From Synergistales bacterium (GTDB taxonomy: Bacteria; Synergistota; Synergistia; Synergistales; Thermovirgaceae): a DNA stretch of 7,974 nucleotides. Within the stretch, counting starts at the first letter, position 1. The number at the start of each line of letters is the position of its first letter. Shown here one piece after another: positions 1-6,407 of the stretch. Both the position numbers and the translations under genes were made by a program. The stretch covers positions 1 to 7,974 of the forward strand of contig JAHDOX010000114.1 in NCBI GenBank assembly GCA_018434645.1, read 5' to 3'. A model generated the notes under the pieces. The model was not told where the DNA came from. It saw only the letters and a program-made list of their open reading frames with translations, and made no database searches.

Positions 1-644
1 ACGAGTCCAAATTGTCGGGGGACGTGCTTTCCCTGGCCCTGGATCGACTCTGGGACATGCCGCTCATGTTCCAGCTTTTCGGTGACGAACTGGTGTACTG
101 CAGACCCAGGGATGTCAAGGTCGCAGAGTATTTCCGATCCATCGGCATTCCCGTAAAGGAAGAACTGCTTTCTCCTCGTGTGGAAGGGGAATATTTCAGG
201 GGAATCGTGTACGGGCCGCCCCCGGAGATTGAAAAAGCCAAACGCGCCCTCGAAAAGGTTCTCGAAGGGCTTGCCACGATCACCATGGCCGGGGAGTCTT
301 TCCTGGATATTTTGCCGCCGGGCGTCTCGAAAGGTTCGGCCCTGGACTGGTACCTCGGCAGCCTGAACCACCGGCCGCAGGTGGTGGTTGCCGTGGGTGA
401 CCACCTGAACGACTGCGACCTTCTCGATCGGGCCGACATAGCCGTATCGATGGAAGACGCGCCCCCAATGTTGCAGCAGAAGGCCGATATCATCCTGCCT
501 CCGGCTTCGGAGGGAGGTTTCAGGAAGCTGCCGGAATACCTTCTTGACCAGGGTTTCGTCCGGGATCTGATGTTTTCCGCACAAGCTCCCAGAAAGGGAA
601 GAGGGCTGGTTCCGGTTGAAAAAAAGAAAGAAGGCCTTTGTTGA
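1..644 (+). CDS. HAD-superfamily (Cof/MPGP-like, type IIB) phosphatase, 5'-truncated by the window edge
   Basis: The frame is open from base 3 to the TGA at 642-644, so the start lies off the left edge; the TTG at 12 is an internal codon, not a believable start. What remains is part of a cap domain followed by the C-terminal part of the HAD core. The stretch GVSKGSALDWYL (about 324-359) carries the motif III lysine, and VGDHLNDCDLL (about 393-425) is the motif IV GDxxND signature that binds Mg2+. The following DIAVSMEDAPP and KADIILPP resemble the end of Cof-type or mannosyl-3-phosphoglycerate phosphatases. The nucleophile motif I (DxD) is not in the window. The last ~20 residues form a basic, probably disordered tail. 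Family knowledge: these are cytosolic Mg2+-dependent phosphatases acting on sugar phosphates or other small phosphoesters; the substrate cannot be told from this fragment. The next gene begins 38 bases downstream. Confidence 0.85.
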   Translation, partial: ESKLSGDVLSLALDRLWDMPLMFQLFGDELVYCRPRDVKVAEYFRSIGIPVKEELLSPRVEGEYFRGIVYGPPPEIEKAKRALEKVLEGLATITMAGESFLDILPPGVSKGSALDWYLGSLNHRPQVVVAVGDHLNDCDLLDRADIAVSMEDAPPMLQQKADIILPPASEGGFRKLPEYLLDQGFVRDLMFSAQAPRKGRGLVPVEKKKEGLC

Positions 645-668
645 TGGGAAAACTGGTAAATCTTTATC

Positions 669-675
669 GGAGGTG
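669..675 (+). promoter_or_regulatory. Ribosome binding site that fixes the start at 683
   Basis: GGAGGTG, a near-perfect Shine-Dalgarno sequence, sits 7 bases before the ATG at 683. It decides against the upstream alternative starts at 638-646. Confidence 0.85.
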
Positions 676-682
676 TGAAAAA

Positions 683-1180
683 ATGGCAAAAATCGAAAAT
701 TGGGACGTAGTCGAGGCGGTGATCCCACAAGATTGCAACGTCATTGTCGGGCAAAGCCACTTCATAAAGACGGTGGAGGACCTTTACGAAGCCCTCGCAA
801 CGGCGTCGCCTTCGCTTGAGTTCGGGGTAGCCTTTTGTGAGGCTTCCGGCGTTTGTCTGATCAGAAAGGAAGGTAATTCGAAAGACCTCATAGATGCTGC
901 TGTTGAGACCGCAAAAAGGATAGCGGCAGGTCATGTCTTTGTTATATTGCTGAGAAACGGCTACCCGATAAATGTCATGGACAGGATAAAGTCCGTGCAA
1001 GAGGTCTGTCGTATCTTTGCCGCAACGGCAAATCCCTTGCAGGTAATAGTGGCAGAAACCTCGCAGGGACGAGGCGTGGCGGGCGTTGTCGACGGTTTTA
1101 CCCCCAAGGGCGTGGAAACAGAAAAAGACGTCGAAGACAGAAAACGCCTTCTCAGAGATATCATCGGCTACAAGCGCTAG
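683..1180 (+). CDS. Adenosine-specific kinase family protein (PF04008-like)
   Basis: This is a complete 165-residue protein, close to the usual length of the family. I recognise the conserved blocks NVIVGQSHFIKTVEDLYEAL near the N terminus, FGVAFCEASG (about residues 48-57), INVMDRIKSVQEVCRIFAATANP in the middle, and VIVAETSQGRGVAGVVDGFTPKGVE near the C terminus, which closely match my recollection of Thermotoga and archaeal homologues. Family members are annotated as adenosine-specific kinases on the basis of structural and ligand-binding work on an archaeal protein; the in vivo role is poorly established. The protein is soluble with no signal peptide. The ATG at 683 is chosen because GGAGGTG (669-675) lies 7 bases upstream; the TTG and ATG codons at 638-644 give a longer frame that overlaps the upstream stop and lacks family homology. 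It probably shares a transcript with the phosphatase upstream. Confidence 0.85.
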   Translation: MAKIENWDVVEAVIPQDCNVIVGQSHFIKTVEDLYEALATASPSLEFGVAFCEASGVCLIRKEGNSKDLIDAAVETAKRIAAGHVFVILLRNGYPINVMDRIKSVQEVCRIFAATANPLQVIVAETSQGRGVAGVVDGFTPKGVETEKDVEDRKRLLRDIIGYKR

Positions 1181-1202
1181 CAAAGTTTCGAGCAAGCTTG
1201 AT

Positions 1203-1237
1203 AAAAAGGGGCGGAGTCATATTTGGCACCGCCCTTT
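1203..1237. terminator. Intrinsic terminator between convergent genes, possibly bidirectional
   Basis: GGGCGG (1209-1214) pairs with CCGCCC (1229-1234), and AAA (1205-1207) can pair with TTT (1235-1237) if G1208 bulges. Read on the minus strand the stem is followed by CTTTTTAT, a convincing U-tract that would end the symporter transcript. Read on the plus strand the tract is only CTTTCATT, so termination of the adenosine-kinase transcript is less certain. The 14-base loop contains the symporter's stop codon (1217-1219), so the stem lies partly within its coding sequence. Confidence 0.7.
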
Positions 1238-2587
1238 CATTATACCGAGGACGGTAATGGCTCCGGATGCAAAAAGACCTGCGAACAACGGTTCCACGAT
1301 GGTCCCGGTCAGGGGGCTGAGGACGGTAACGGCAAGCCCTGTAAGGCTTGCGGCGAAAGCCCACCCTGAAGAAAGCCTGGAAGGAAGCATTATCCCGATG
1401 ACAAGCGGGAAAAACATCCCGGCTCCCCTGAGTCCCATGCTGAGGTAGCTCCATTCAAGAATCAGGGAGTCCATGCCGAGCAAGGTTGTCAGTGCCGCCA
1501 GAAAGACCGTGAAAGTCACAGCCGTACGGCTTGCAAAAAGAAGTTGCCTTTTGCCGCAGGCTGATTTCTTGCAGGGGACATAGCAGTCATAGACGAGATT
1601 TGTGGCGATCCCCAGAGAAAGGCCCGCCGCGGTGCCGATGACGGTAACCAGGATTCCGCCCCAAAGCACGCCTCCCAAAGCGGGATTGAAGTTGTTTTCT
1701 ATGAAATACGACAAGGCCTCGGAGGACTTTATCTGTACTCCGGAATGGCGAAGTCCGAGTCCTATCAAAACCCCCAGAAGGCCTAGAGGCGGCATCAACA
1801 CCGCGGAAACGAGAGCGCCCTTTCGGGCCGTCTCCGGACTCGACGCAGAAAAGACGGCCTGTATGTAGATTTGTGTACACAATATGCCTATGACGAGGGA
1901 GACGCCGGCATTCAGGCCTTTGGCCAAGCCGTTGCCGAAGAGACTGAAAAAAGGATATGAAGGAAGGTCGGCGAAAAGGGCCGAGGGAGTATGTCCGTTT
2001 TTCAGGGTTGCGAGGCCGCAGACTGCCAGGACACCGTAAAGGAAAAATATCTTTAACACACCAAGCGAACTGTAGCCTTTAAGCCCGCCGCTGAATAGAA
2101 AGGCCAGAACGAAAAAAGAAAAAACAAGTGGCGTGATCCAGGCCGGGCCGGGCAAAAAACGCCCCAAAAGCGCCCCGCCCGCCAAAAACTGGGCGACTAC
2201 GGACAAGAACGTTCCGATAGTGGATGCCCACATCGCCGTCAAGCCGGTACGGCGGCCGTATGCCTTTGTCAAAAAACCCGGAATCGTTTCCACCCCGGCG
2301 GACCGCAGGGGCACGGCAAACCAAAGCCCCAGCACCAGACATCCGATGCCGCCGCCAAGGGTGAACCACCATGCGGCCAGTCCCCATTCGTAAGCCATTT
2401 GGACCGTCCCGACAGTGGACGCGCCGCCTACGAGAGCACCTAAAAGCACACCGGAAACAGAGACTACAGAGGCCTTCCTGCCTGCCAATGAGTAGTCCCT
2501 GTCGCTGGAAACATAGCGGCCCAGGTGTAAACCGAGAATGACGAAAAATGCTACCACAATGGAAGCAAAAAGAAGAAAAAGTCCCAT
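1217..2587 (-). CDS. Sodium:solute symporter (SSS) family transporter, substrate unknown
   Basis: This is a 456-residue, very hydrophobic protein with about 12-13 predicted membrane-spanning helices and no cleavable signal beyond the first helix. After the first helix comes SLAGRKAS (residues 33-40), the 'yflaGR' signature of the SSS family. It is followed by the glycine- and serine-rich second helix GALVGGASTVGTVQMAYEWG (about 50-69), the region that lines the substrate and Na2 sites in vSGLT and PutP. A later helix around GTAAGLSLGIATNLVYDC probably corresponds to the core helix carrying the other Na2-site residues. Family knowledge: these inner-membrane proteins use the Na+ gradient to import sugars, amino acids, organic acids or vitamins. 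The sequence does not show which, and no neighbouring catabolic gene helps. The ATG at 2587 is preceded by a run of seven G residues at a spacing of 5, an atypical but usable ribosome site. It diverges from radA. Confidence 0.85.
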   Translation of the reverse strand: MGLFLLFASIVVAFFVILGLHLGRYVSSDRDYSLAGRKASVVSVSGVLLGALVGGASTVGTVQMAYEWGLAAWWFTLGGGIGCLVLGLWFAVPLRSAGVETIPGFLTKAYGRRTGLTAMWASTIGTFLSVVAQFLAGGALLGRFLPGPAWITPLVFSFFVLAFLFSGGLKGYSSLGVLKIFFLYGVLAVCGLATLKNGHTPSALFADLPSYPFFSLFGNGLAKGLNAGVSLVIGILCTQIYIQAVFSASSPETARKGALVSAVLMPPLGLLGVLIGLGLRHSGVQIKSSEALSYFIENNFNPALGGVLWGGILVTVIGTAAGLSLGIATNLVYDCYVPCKKSACGKRQLLFASRTAVTFTVFLAALTTLLGMDSLILEWSYLSMGLRGAGMFFPLVIGIMLPSRLSSGWAFAASLTGLAVTVLSPLTGTIVEPLFAGLFASGAITVLGIMKGRCQI

Positions 2588-2645
2588 GGGAACCCCCCCG
2601 GTAACGATGTAGACTGTACCATATACATTCGAGGCTGTGATTCCT

Positions 2646-2661
2646 TGCCCCTTTGAGGGCA
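2646..2661. repeat. Short inverted repeat in the divergent intergenic region
   Basis: TGCCC (2646-2650) and GGGCA (2657-2661) form a 5-bp stem around a 6-base loop, extendable by a wobble and one further C-G pair (2644-2663). It lies between the symporter start and the radA promoter and, on the minus strand, just upstream of the region where the symporter promoter should be. A regulatory role is only a guess. Confidence 0.3.
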
Positions 2662-2671
2662 GGTTTTGCGG

Positions 2672-2687
2672 TTTTTGATTTCAAAAA
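2672..2687. repeat. Perfect 7-2-7 inverted repeat upstream of the radA promoter
   Basis: TTTTTGA (2672-2678), a TT spacer, then TCAAAAA (2681-2687) form a perfect dyad. It ends 4 bases before the proposed radA -35 box at 2692. It could be an operator or simply an AT-rich upstream element; the A/T-rich composition raises the chance of coincidence. Confidence 0.5.
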
Positions 2688-2691
2688 TTGC

Positions 2692-2721
2692 TCGACACCG
2701 GGTGGTGATGCCTGTTACAAT
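2692..2721 (+). promoter_or_regulatory. Probable sigma-A/sigma-70 type promoter of the radA-nfeD-slipin operon
   Basis: TCGACA (2692-2697, 5 of 6 to the -35 consensus) and TACAAT (2716-2721, 5 of 6 to the -10 consensus) are separated by 18 bases. A TG at 2713-2714 gives an extended -10 element. Transcription would begin near 2728, leaving a leader of about 58 bases before the radA ATG. Confidence 0.65.
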
Positions 2722-2736
2722 GTGCTTGAACGATGG

Positions 2737-2751
2737 AAACAGGTAAACAGG
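2737..2751 (+). repeat. Tandem AAACAGG repeat in the radA leader
   Basis: AAACAGG occurs at 2737-2743 and again at 2745-2751, an 8-base period. The complement of its core, CCTGTT, occurs at 2711-2716, touching the -10 box. The three copies bracket the expected transcription start, the position expected of repressor half-sites, though they are short enough to be coincidental. Confidence 0.35.
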
Positions 2752-2785
2752 ACCTTGAGAGAGAATAAAAAAGGCAGGGTTGGGA

Positions 2786-4129
2786 ATGCCAAGAGAAAAA
2801 GGTCAAAAATACCAGTGCATTGAATGCGGTTTCATCGCGTCGACCTGGTCCGGGAAATGTCCCTCTTGTGGCAGCTGGGGAAGCCTCGATGGGGTAAACG
2901 ACGAAAAACGAACGGGCGGGGGGTGGACGGATATCATCTCCGCTCCCGTTGCCGTCGACGGCGTAAAAGCCCCTGAACGTCTTCCGTCGGGCCTGAACGA
3001 GCTGGACCGGGTGCTTGGCGGCGGGTGGGTTGAATCTTCGGTGGTCCTGATCGCCGGCGAACCGGGAATAGGCAAGTCTACATTGCTTCTGCAGGCCTGC
3101 GGACGCATGGCGGTCGCAGGCAACAGGGTGCTTTACATCTCCGGGGAGGAATCCCTGTCCCAGGTGGCCTTGAGGGCCCGGAGACTGGGCGCCGTAAGTG
3201 CTAACCTGATGATAGCAGCGGGCACTGTAGTGGACGATTTGCTTTCGGACGAGGCGGCCCAAACCGACCTCGTCGTCCTTGACAGTGTACAGGCTTTCAG
3301 CGCTAAGGATCTGCCTGGATATCCCGGAACGCCTTCGCAGGTGCGGGCCGTTGCCCTCAGGGCCGTGGATCTGGCCAAAGGCGGGAATGTGCCTGTGGTG
3401 CTGGTGGGGCATATCAACAAGGAAGGGCTCATCGCCGGGCCGAAATTGCTGGAGCACATGGTGGACGCGGTCCTGGTTTTTTCGGGGGAAAATATTTCCG
3501 CTTATCGCATGCTCAGGGCCGTAAAAAACCGTTTTGGAGCTACCGACGAGGTGGGAATATTCGAGATGAAAGAAAAAGGACTTTTCCCCGTGGCGGATCC
3601 AAGCAGATTGTATTGGTCCGGCATCGACCAGGCTATCCCGGGGGTGGCCATGACGGTGACCCTCGAAGGCTCCCGTCCCTTTGTCGCCGAAGTTCAGGCC
3701 CTGACTTCTTCGACCCCATATCCCTATCCCAGACGGACAGGCAGGGGCTTCGAAAACGGCAGGCTCGACCTGATGCTCGCTGTTTTGGAGCGCCGTTGCG
3801 GCCTGGAGATGGCTTCGATGGACGTCTATGTCAACGTGGCAGGGGGGCTTTCGATAAAGGGACCTCATGCCGACCTGGCCTTGTGTCTTTCCGTGGCGTC
3901 GGCCGTAAGGGACAAGCCCCTCCTGCAGGATTGCTGTTGCATTGGTGAAATAGGCCTGGCTGGAGAAGTCCGGCCCGTCCCGCGGACGTCCCTCCGTGTG
4001 CGCGAGGCGAAAAGGTTGGGTTTCCGGCATGTCCTGTTGAGCGGGAAAGAGGAAGAAGAGTTCCCCGCTGGAATGGAAGTACATGCCGTGTCTACCCTGG
4101 CGGAGGCCTTGAAGGTGATGGGGATATGA
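2786..4129 (+). CDS. radA: DNA repair protein RadA (Sms), recombination ATPase and branch-migration helicase
   Basis: This is a complete 447-residue protein, normal length for RadA. It has, in order: a zinc finger with C11, C14, C25 and C28; a RecA-like ATPase core with Walker A GEPGIGKST (residues 91-99, K97) and Walker B LVVLDS (161-166); the RadA-specific KNRFG motif (246-250); and a C-terminal Lon-protease-like domain (GGLSIKGPHADLAL region) lacking the proteolytic GPSAG serine, as is normal for RadA. Family knowledge: RadA acts in the cytoplasm with RecA, driving branch migration of recombination intermediates and helping repair of stalled or broken forks. The ATG at 2786 is preferred over the TTG at 2780 because AGGG (2776-2779) is correctly spaced from it and the N terminus then matches the family. 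The stop overlaps the next start by four bases (ATGA, 4126-4129). All motifs appear intact. Confidence 0.97.
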   Translation: MPREKGQKYQCIECGFIASTWSGKCPSCGSWGSLDGVNDEKRTGGGWTDIISAPVAVDGVKAPERLPSGLNELDRVLGGGWVESSVVLIAGEPGIGKSTLLLQACGRMAVAGNRVLYISGEESLSQVALRARRLGAVSANLMIAAGTVVDDLLSDEAAQTDLVVLDSVQAFSAKDLPGYPGTPSQVRAVALRAVDLAKGGNVPVVLVGHINKEGLIAGPKLLEHMVDAVLVFSGENISAYRMLRAVKNRFGATDEVGIFEMKEKGLFPVADPSRLYWSGIDQAIPGVAMTVTLEGSRPFVAEVQALTSSTPYPYPRRTGRGFENGRLDLMLAVLERRCGLEMASMDVYVNVAGGLSIKGPHADLALCLSVASAVRDKPLLQDCCCIGEIGLAGEVRPVPRTSLRVREAKRLGFRHVLLSGKEEEEFPAGMEVHAVSTLAEALKVMGI

Positions 4130-5487
4130 ACCCGGTAAGGAAAAGACTTCTTTTTTACGCCCTTTTGATCGCACTGTTTTCAGCCTCCTCTTTTGGACCG
4201 GCTGAAGCGGCTGGAAAGGATGAAGCGGGGACGATCGTCTTGCGCGCATCTTTGGAGGGTGTCGTCGGCATCGCCATGGAAGACCACCTTGGCGAAATTT
4301 TCGCCGAAGCGGAAAGGCTCGGTGCGGAGTTGATAGTGCTTGATATCGATACGCCGGGTGGGTTGGCCTCTTCCATGCGGTCCATGTACCAGTCCATTCT
4401 GGATTCACCGGTCCCGGTGGTTGTCTGGGTATGGCCGTCGGGGGCAAGGGCGGCTTCGGCCGGGGCTTTTATAGTCTTGTCGTCCCACGTTGCGGCAATG
4501 GCTCCGGGTACTAATATTGGAGCGGCCCATCCCGTAACGGCGGGAGGCGGCGACATACCCGACGATGAGATGGCAAAAAAGGTGACCAGTGATTTTGCTG
4601 CCCAGATCCGCTCTCTCGCCGAACAAAGGGGCAGAAACACGAGGGCCTGCGAGAGAATGGTTACCGACAGCGTTTCCTATACGGCCAACGAGGCTCTTGA
4701 TGCCGGCGTGGTCGACATAGTGGCCGCCGATCTGGAGACGTTGCTCCAGGCCCTTTCGGGAAGAACGGTCACTCTGGCGTCGGGCGAGGAGGTGCGCCTC
4801 GATCTCGATACTTTCGAAGTCCGCAGGTACGAAATGAGTGCCCGGCTCAGGATACTTCATTTCATCTCCCGCCCCGATATCGCCTATCTTTTGCTCGTGG
4901 TGGGCATTTACGCCATTATTTTCGAGGTGCTGTCGCCGGGAGGTTTCGTGATGGGAGTATCCGGAGCCGTCCTCGTTCTTTTGGGTGCATACGGTTTGCG
5001 CATGCTCCCGGTGAACATGGCGGGTGTCATCCTGCTTGTTGCTGGCATTGCCGTCATGATTCTCGATCTGGTAGTAGGAGGCGTCGGGGTTCTCAGCCTT
5101 TTCGGAGCTGCCGCGCTTGTGTTTGGAGGCCTGATTATTTACAGGGCCCCTGGAGGTGAGTTGCTCCACATGTCATACAGTTTCCTGATCGGCGCAGTGG
5201 TGGTGATTACGGCCTTCTTCCTTTTGGCAGCTTATGCGGTGTGGAGATCCTTAGGCCGAAAGGCTGTTTCTGGAAGCGAGGGAATGACCGGCCTTGAGGG
5301 AGTGGTTGTTTCCGACCTGTCACCGGAGGGATCTGTCAGTTGCCATGGAGAGATATGGCGGGCGGTGAGCGGGACCAAAGAAACGATCTCCAGGGGTCGT
5401 AGGGTGAAGGTTGTAAAGAGCGAGGGGCTGACACTTCATGTCGTCCCCGTTGAAGAAGAAAAAACGGGAGAAGGTGAAAACTCATGA
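4126..5487 (+). CDS. nfeD: NfeD-family membrane-bound serine protease (NfeD1b, stomatin operon partner)
   Basis: This 453-residue protein has full-length NfeD1b architecture. A signal peptide covers about residues 1-28, with likely cleavage after AEA. A ClpP-like protease domain follows (about 36-235), containing DIDTPGG (73-79) and ARAASAGAFI with the likely nucleophile S111. K152 in AKKVTSD aligns with the lysine of the Ser-Lys dyad known in the Pyrococcus horikoshii homologue PH1510. Several transmembrane helices span roughly 253-372, and a C-terminal NfeD OB-fold domain covers about 386-443 (GMTGLEGVVV, then GEIWRA and GRRVKVV). The protease domain should face outside the cytoplasm and the OB fold inside. 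Family knowledge: the archaeal enzyme cleaves the C-terminal region of its partner stomatin. Translation is coupled to radA and to the slipin by ATGA overlaps; AGGTGAT (4113-4119) inside radA serves as ribosome site, 6 bases from the start. Confidence 0.93.
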   Translation: MNPVRKRLLFYALLIALFSASSFGPAEAAGKDEAGTIVLRASLEGVVGIAMEDHLGEIFAEAERLGAELIVLDIDTPGGLASSMRSMYQSILDSPVPVVVWVWPSGARAASAGAFIVLSSHVAAMAPGTNIGAAHPVTAGGGDIPDDEMAKKVTSDFAAQIRSLAEQRGRNTRACERMVTDSVSYTANEALDAGVVDIVAADLETLLQALSGRTVTLASGEEVRLDLDTFEVRRYEMSARLRILHFISRPDIAYLLLVVGIYAIIFEVLSPGGFVMGVSGAVLVLLGAYGLRMLPVNMAGVILLVAGIAVMILDLVVGGVGVLSLFGAAALVFGGLIIYRAPGGELLHMSYSFLIGAVVVITAFFLLAAYAVWRSLGRKAVSGSEGMTGLEGVVVSDLSPEGSVSCHGEIWRAVSGTKETISRGRRVKVVKSEGLTLHVVPVEEEKTGEGENS

Positions 5488-6272
5488 TCGGAGAACTCTT
5501 GAATGCCCTTTTCAGCATGGGAGGGTACGTCGGCGGCTTGCTTATATTGGTGATAATCCTTGCCACCGCCCTGCGTATCGTCCCCGAATACCAGAGGGGA
5601 GTGGTATTTCGGCTTGGCCGTTTCGTAAGCGTAAAGGGGCCCGGGCTGGTCATCATCATTCCTTTCATCGACAAGCTGTACAGGGTGGACCTGAGGGTGG
5701 TTACCCTTGATGTCCCTTACCAGGAAGTCATTACCCGTGACAACGTGCCCGTCAAGGTGAATGCCGTCGTCTATTTCAGGGTCCTGGATCCGGCGAAGTC
5801 GATAATCGAGGTGGAAAACTATATCATGGCCACGAGCCAGCTTTCGCAGACCACGCTCAGGTCCGTGGTCGGAAGGGCGGAGCTGGACGAGGTCCTGTCC
5901 GCCCGGGACAAGATCAACCTGGAACTGCAGCAGATAATTGACGAGCGTACCGATCCCTGGGGTATCAAGGTGAGCGCCGTAGAAGTAAAGGAGCTGGAGC
6001 TGCCTGAGGGGATGAAACGCGCGATGGCACGCCAGGCCGAGGCGGAACGGGAAAGGCGCGCCAAGATCATCGCCGCCGAAGGAGAACTGCAGGCGGCCGA
6101 GAAATTGACGGAAGCGGCGCGAATGATGGAAGCTTCAACGATAACCATTCATCTTCGATATTTGCAGACGCTCAGGGAAATCGCGGCGGAAAACAACTCC
6201 ACTACGGTGTTCCCTATTCCCATCGAAATATTGAAGGCCTTCGTGAGAAAGGATATTGGAGAAAAGCAGTAA
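5484..6272 (+). CDS. Slipin: stomatin/prohibitin-family (SPFH) membrane protein
   Basis: This 262-residue protein is of normal slipin length. A single hydrophobic N-terminal segment (about residues 14-32) anchors it in the membrane. The SPFH/Band 7 domain follows, with hallmark stretches IVPEYQRGVVFRLGRF, GPGLVIIIPFIDK, VITRDNVPVKVNAVVYFRV and TTLRSVVGRAELDEVL. Next come an alanine- and glutamate-rich coiled coil (around MARQAEAERERRAKIIAAEG) and a conserved C-terminal hydrophobic motif TTVFPIPIEIL (240-250). Family knowledge: slipins form large membrane-associated oligomers in ordered membrane domains, and in archaea a slipin is cleaved by its NfeD partner. The start overlaps the nfeD stop (ATGA, 5484-5487), with AAGGTGA (5471-5477) at a spacing of 6. 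QmcA and HflK/HflC are relatives, but the neighbouring NfeD1b points to the slipin subgroup. It is the last gene of the operon. Confidence 0.93.
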   Translation: MIGELLNALFSMGGYVGGLLILVIILATALRIVPEYQRGVVFRLGRFVSVKGPGLVIIIPFIDKLYRVDLRVVTLDVPYQEVITRDNVPVKVNAVVYFRVLDPAKSIIEVENYIMATSQLSQTTLRSVVGRAELDEVLSARDKINLELQQIIDERTDPWGIKVSAVEVKELELPEGMKRAMARQAEAERERRAKIIAAEGELQAAEKLTEAARMMEASTITIHLRYLQTLREIAAENNSTTVFPIPIEILKAFVRKDIGEKQ

Positions 6273-6291
6273 GCCTGATGAGGCAAGTTTG

Positions 6292-6325
6292 AAACGGGCG
6301 GAGGGTACGTCTCCGCCCGTTTTTT
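6292..6325 (+). terminator. Strong rho-independent terminator of the radA-nfeD-slipin operon
   Basis: ACGGGCGGAG (6294-6303) pairs perfectly with CTCCGCCCGT (6311-6320) around a 7-base loop, and flanking A residues can extend the stem into the T-tract at 6320-6325. It lies 19 bases after the slipin stop codon. Confidence 0.93.
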
Positions 6326-6352
6326 GCCTTGCATCAGGCGTATGGATATAAT
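6324..6352 (+). promoter_or_regulatory. Probable leuS promoter
   Basis: A perfect -10 box TATAAT (6347-6352) lies 17 bases after TTGCCT (6324-6329, 4 of 6 to the -35 consensus). The -35 box overlaps the last T residues of the preceding terminator. Transcription would start near 6359, giving a leader of about 50 bases, too short for a T-box. Confidence 0.7.
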
Positions 6353-6393
6353 AAGTCCCGATTCAGCGCACCTGGCGCACTCATGTGCCGGAC

Positions 6394-6400
6394 AGGGAGG
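6394..6400 (+). promoter_or_regulatory. leuS ribosome binding site
   Basis: AGGGAGG ends 7 bases before the ATG at 6408. It confirms the start, which also matches the expected LeuRS N terminus. Confidence 0.85.
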
Positions 6401-6407
6401 ATTCAGA

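Noticed and set aside
638..682. Upstream extension of the adenosine-kinase-family gene from TTG/ATG codons at 638-646
   Set aside because: The added 15 residues do not look like family sequence and overlap the upstream stop, and the strong ribosome site at 669-675 points to the ATG at 683.
2600..2640. Minus-strand promoter for the symporter (ATCACA, 17 bases, TACAGT)
   Set aside because: Each box matches only 4 of 6 consensus bases. A promoter must exist in this region, but this assignment is too weak to list as a feature.
2681..4447. 588-codon open frame on the minus strand, opposite radA and the start of nfeD
   Set aside because: Its translation is rich in His, Arg, Pro, Gln and Ser with no recognisable domain, and it lies antisense to an unmistakable radA. 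It is a by-product of radA codon usage.
4405..5169. 254-codon open frame on the minus strand, opposite nfeD
   Set aside because: Composition is His/Asn/Arg/Gln-rich and the sense strand encodes the complete NfeD protease and membrane domains; treated as a shadow.
6377..6388. Small hairpin GCAC-TCAT-GTGC in the leuS leader
   Set aside because: The stem is only 4 bp and flanked by mismatches, with no T-box or leader-peptide features; likely chance.
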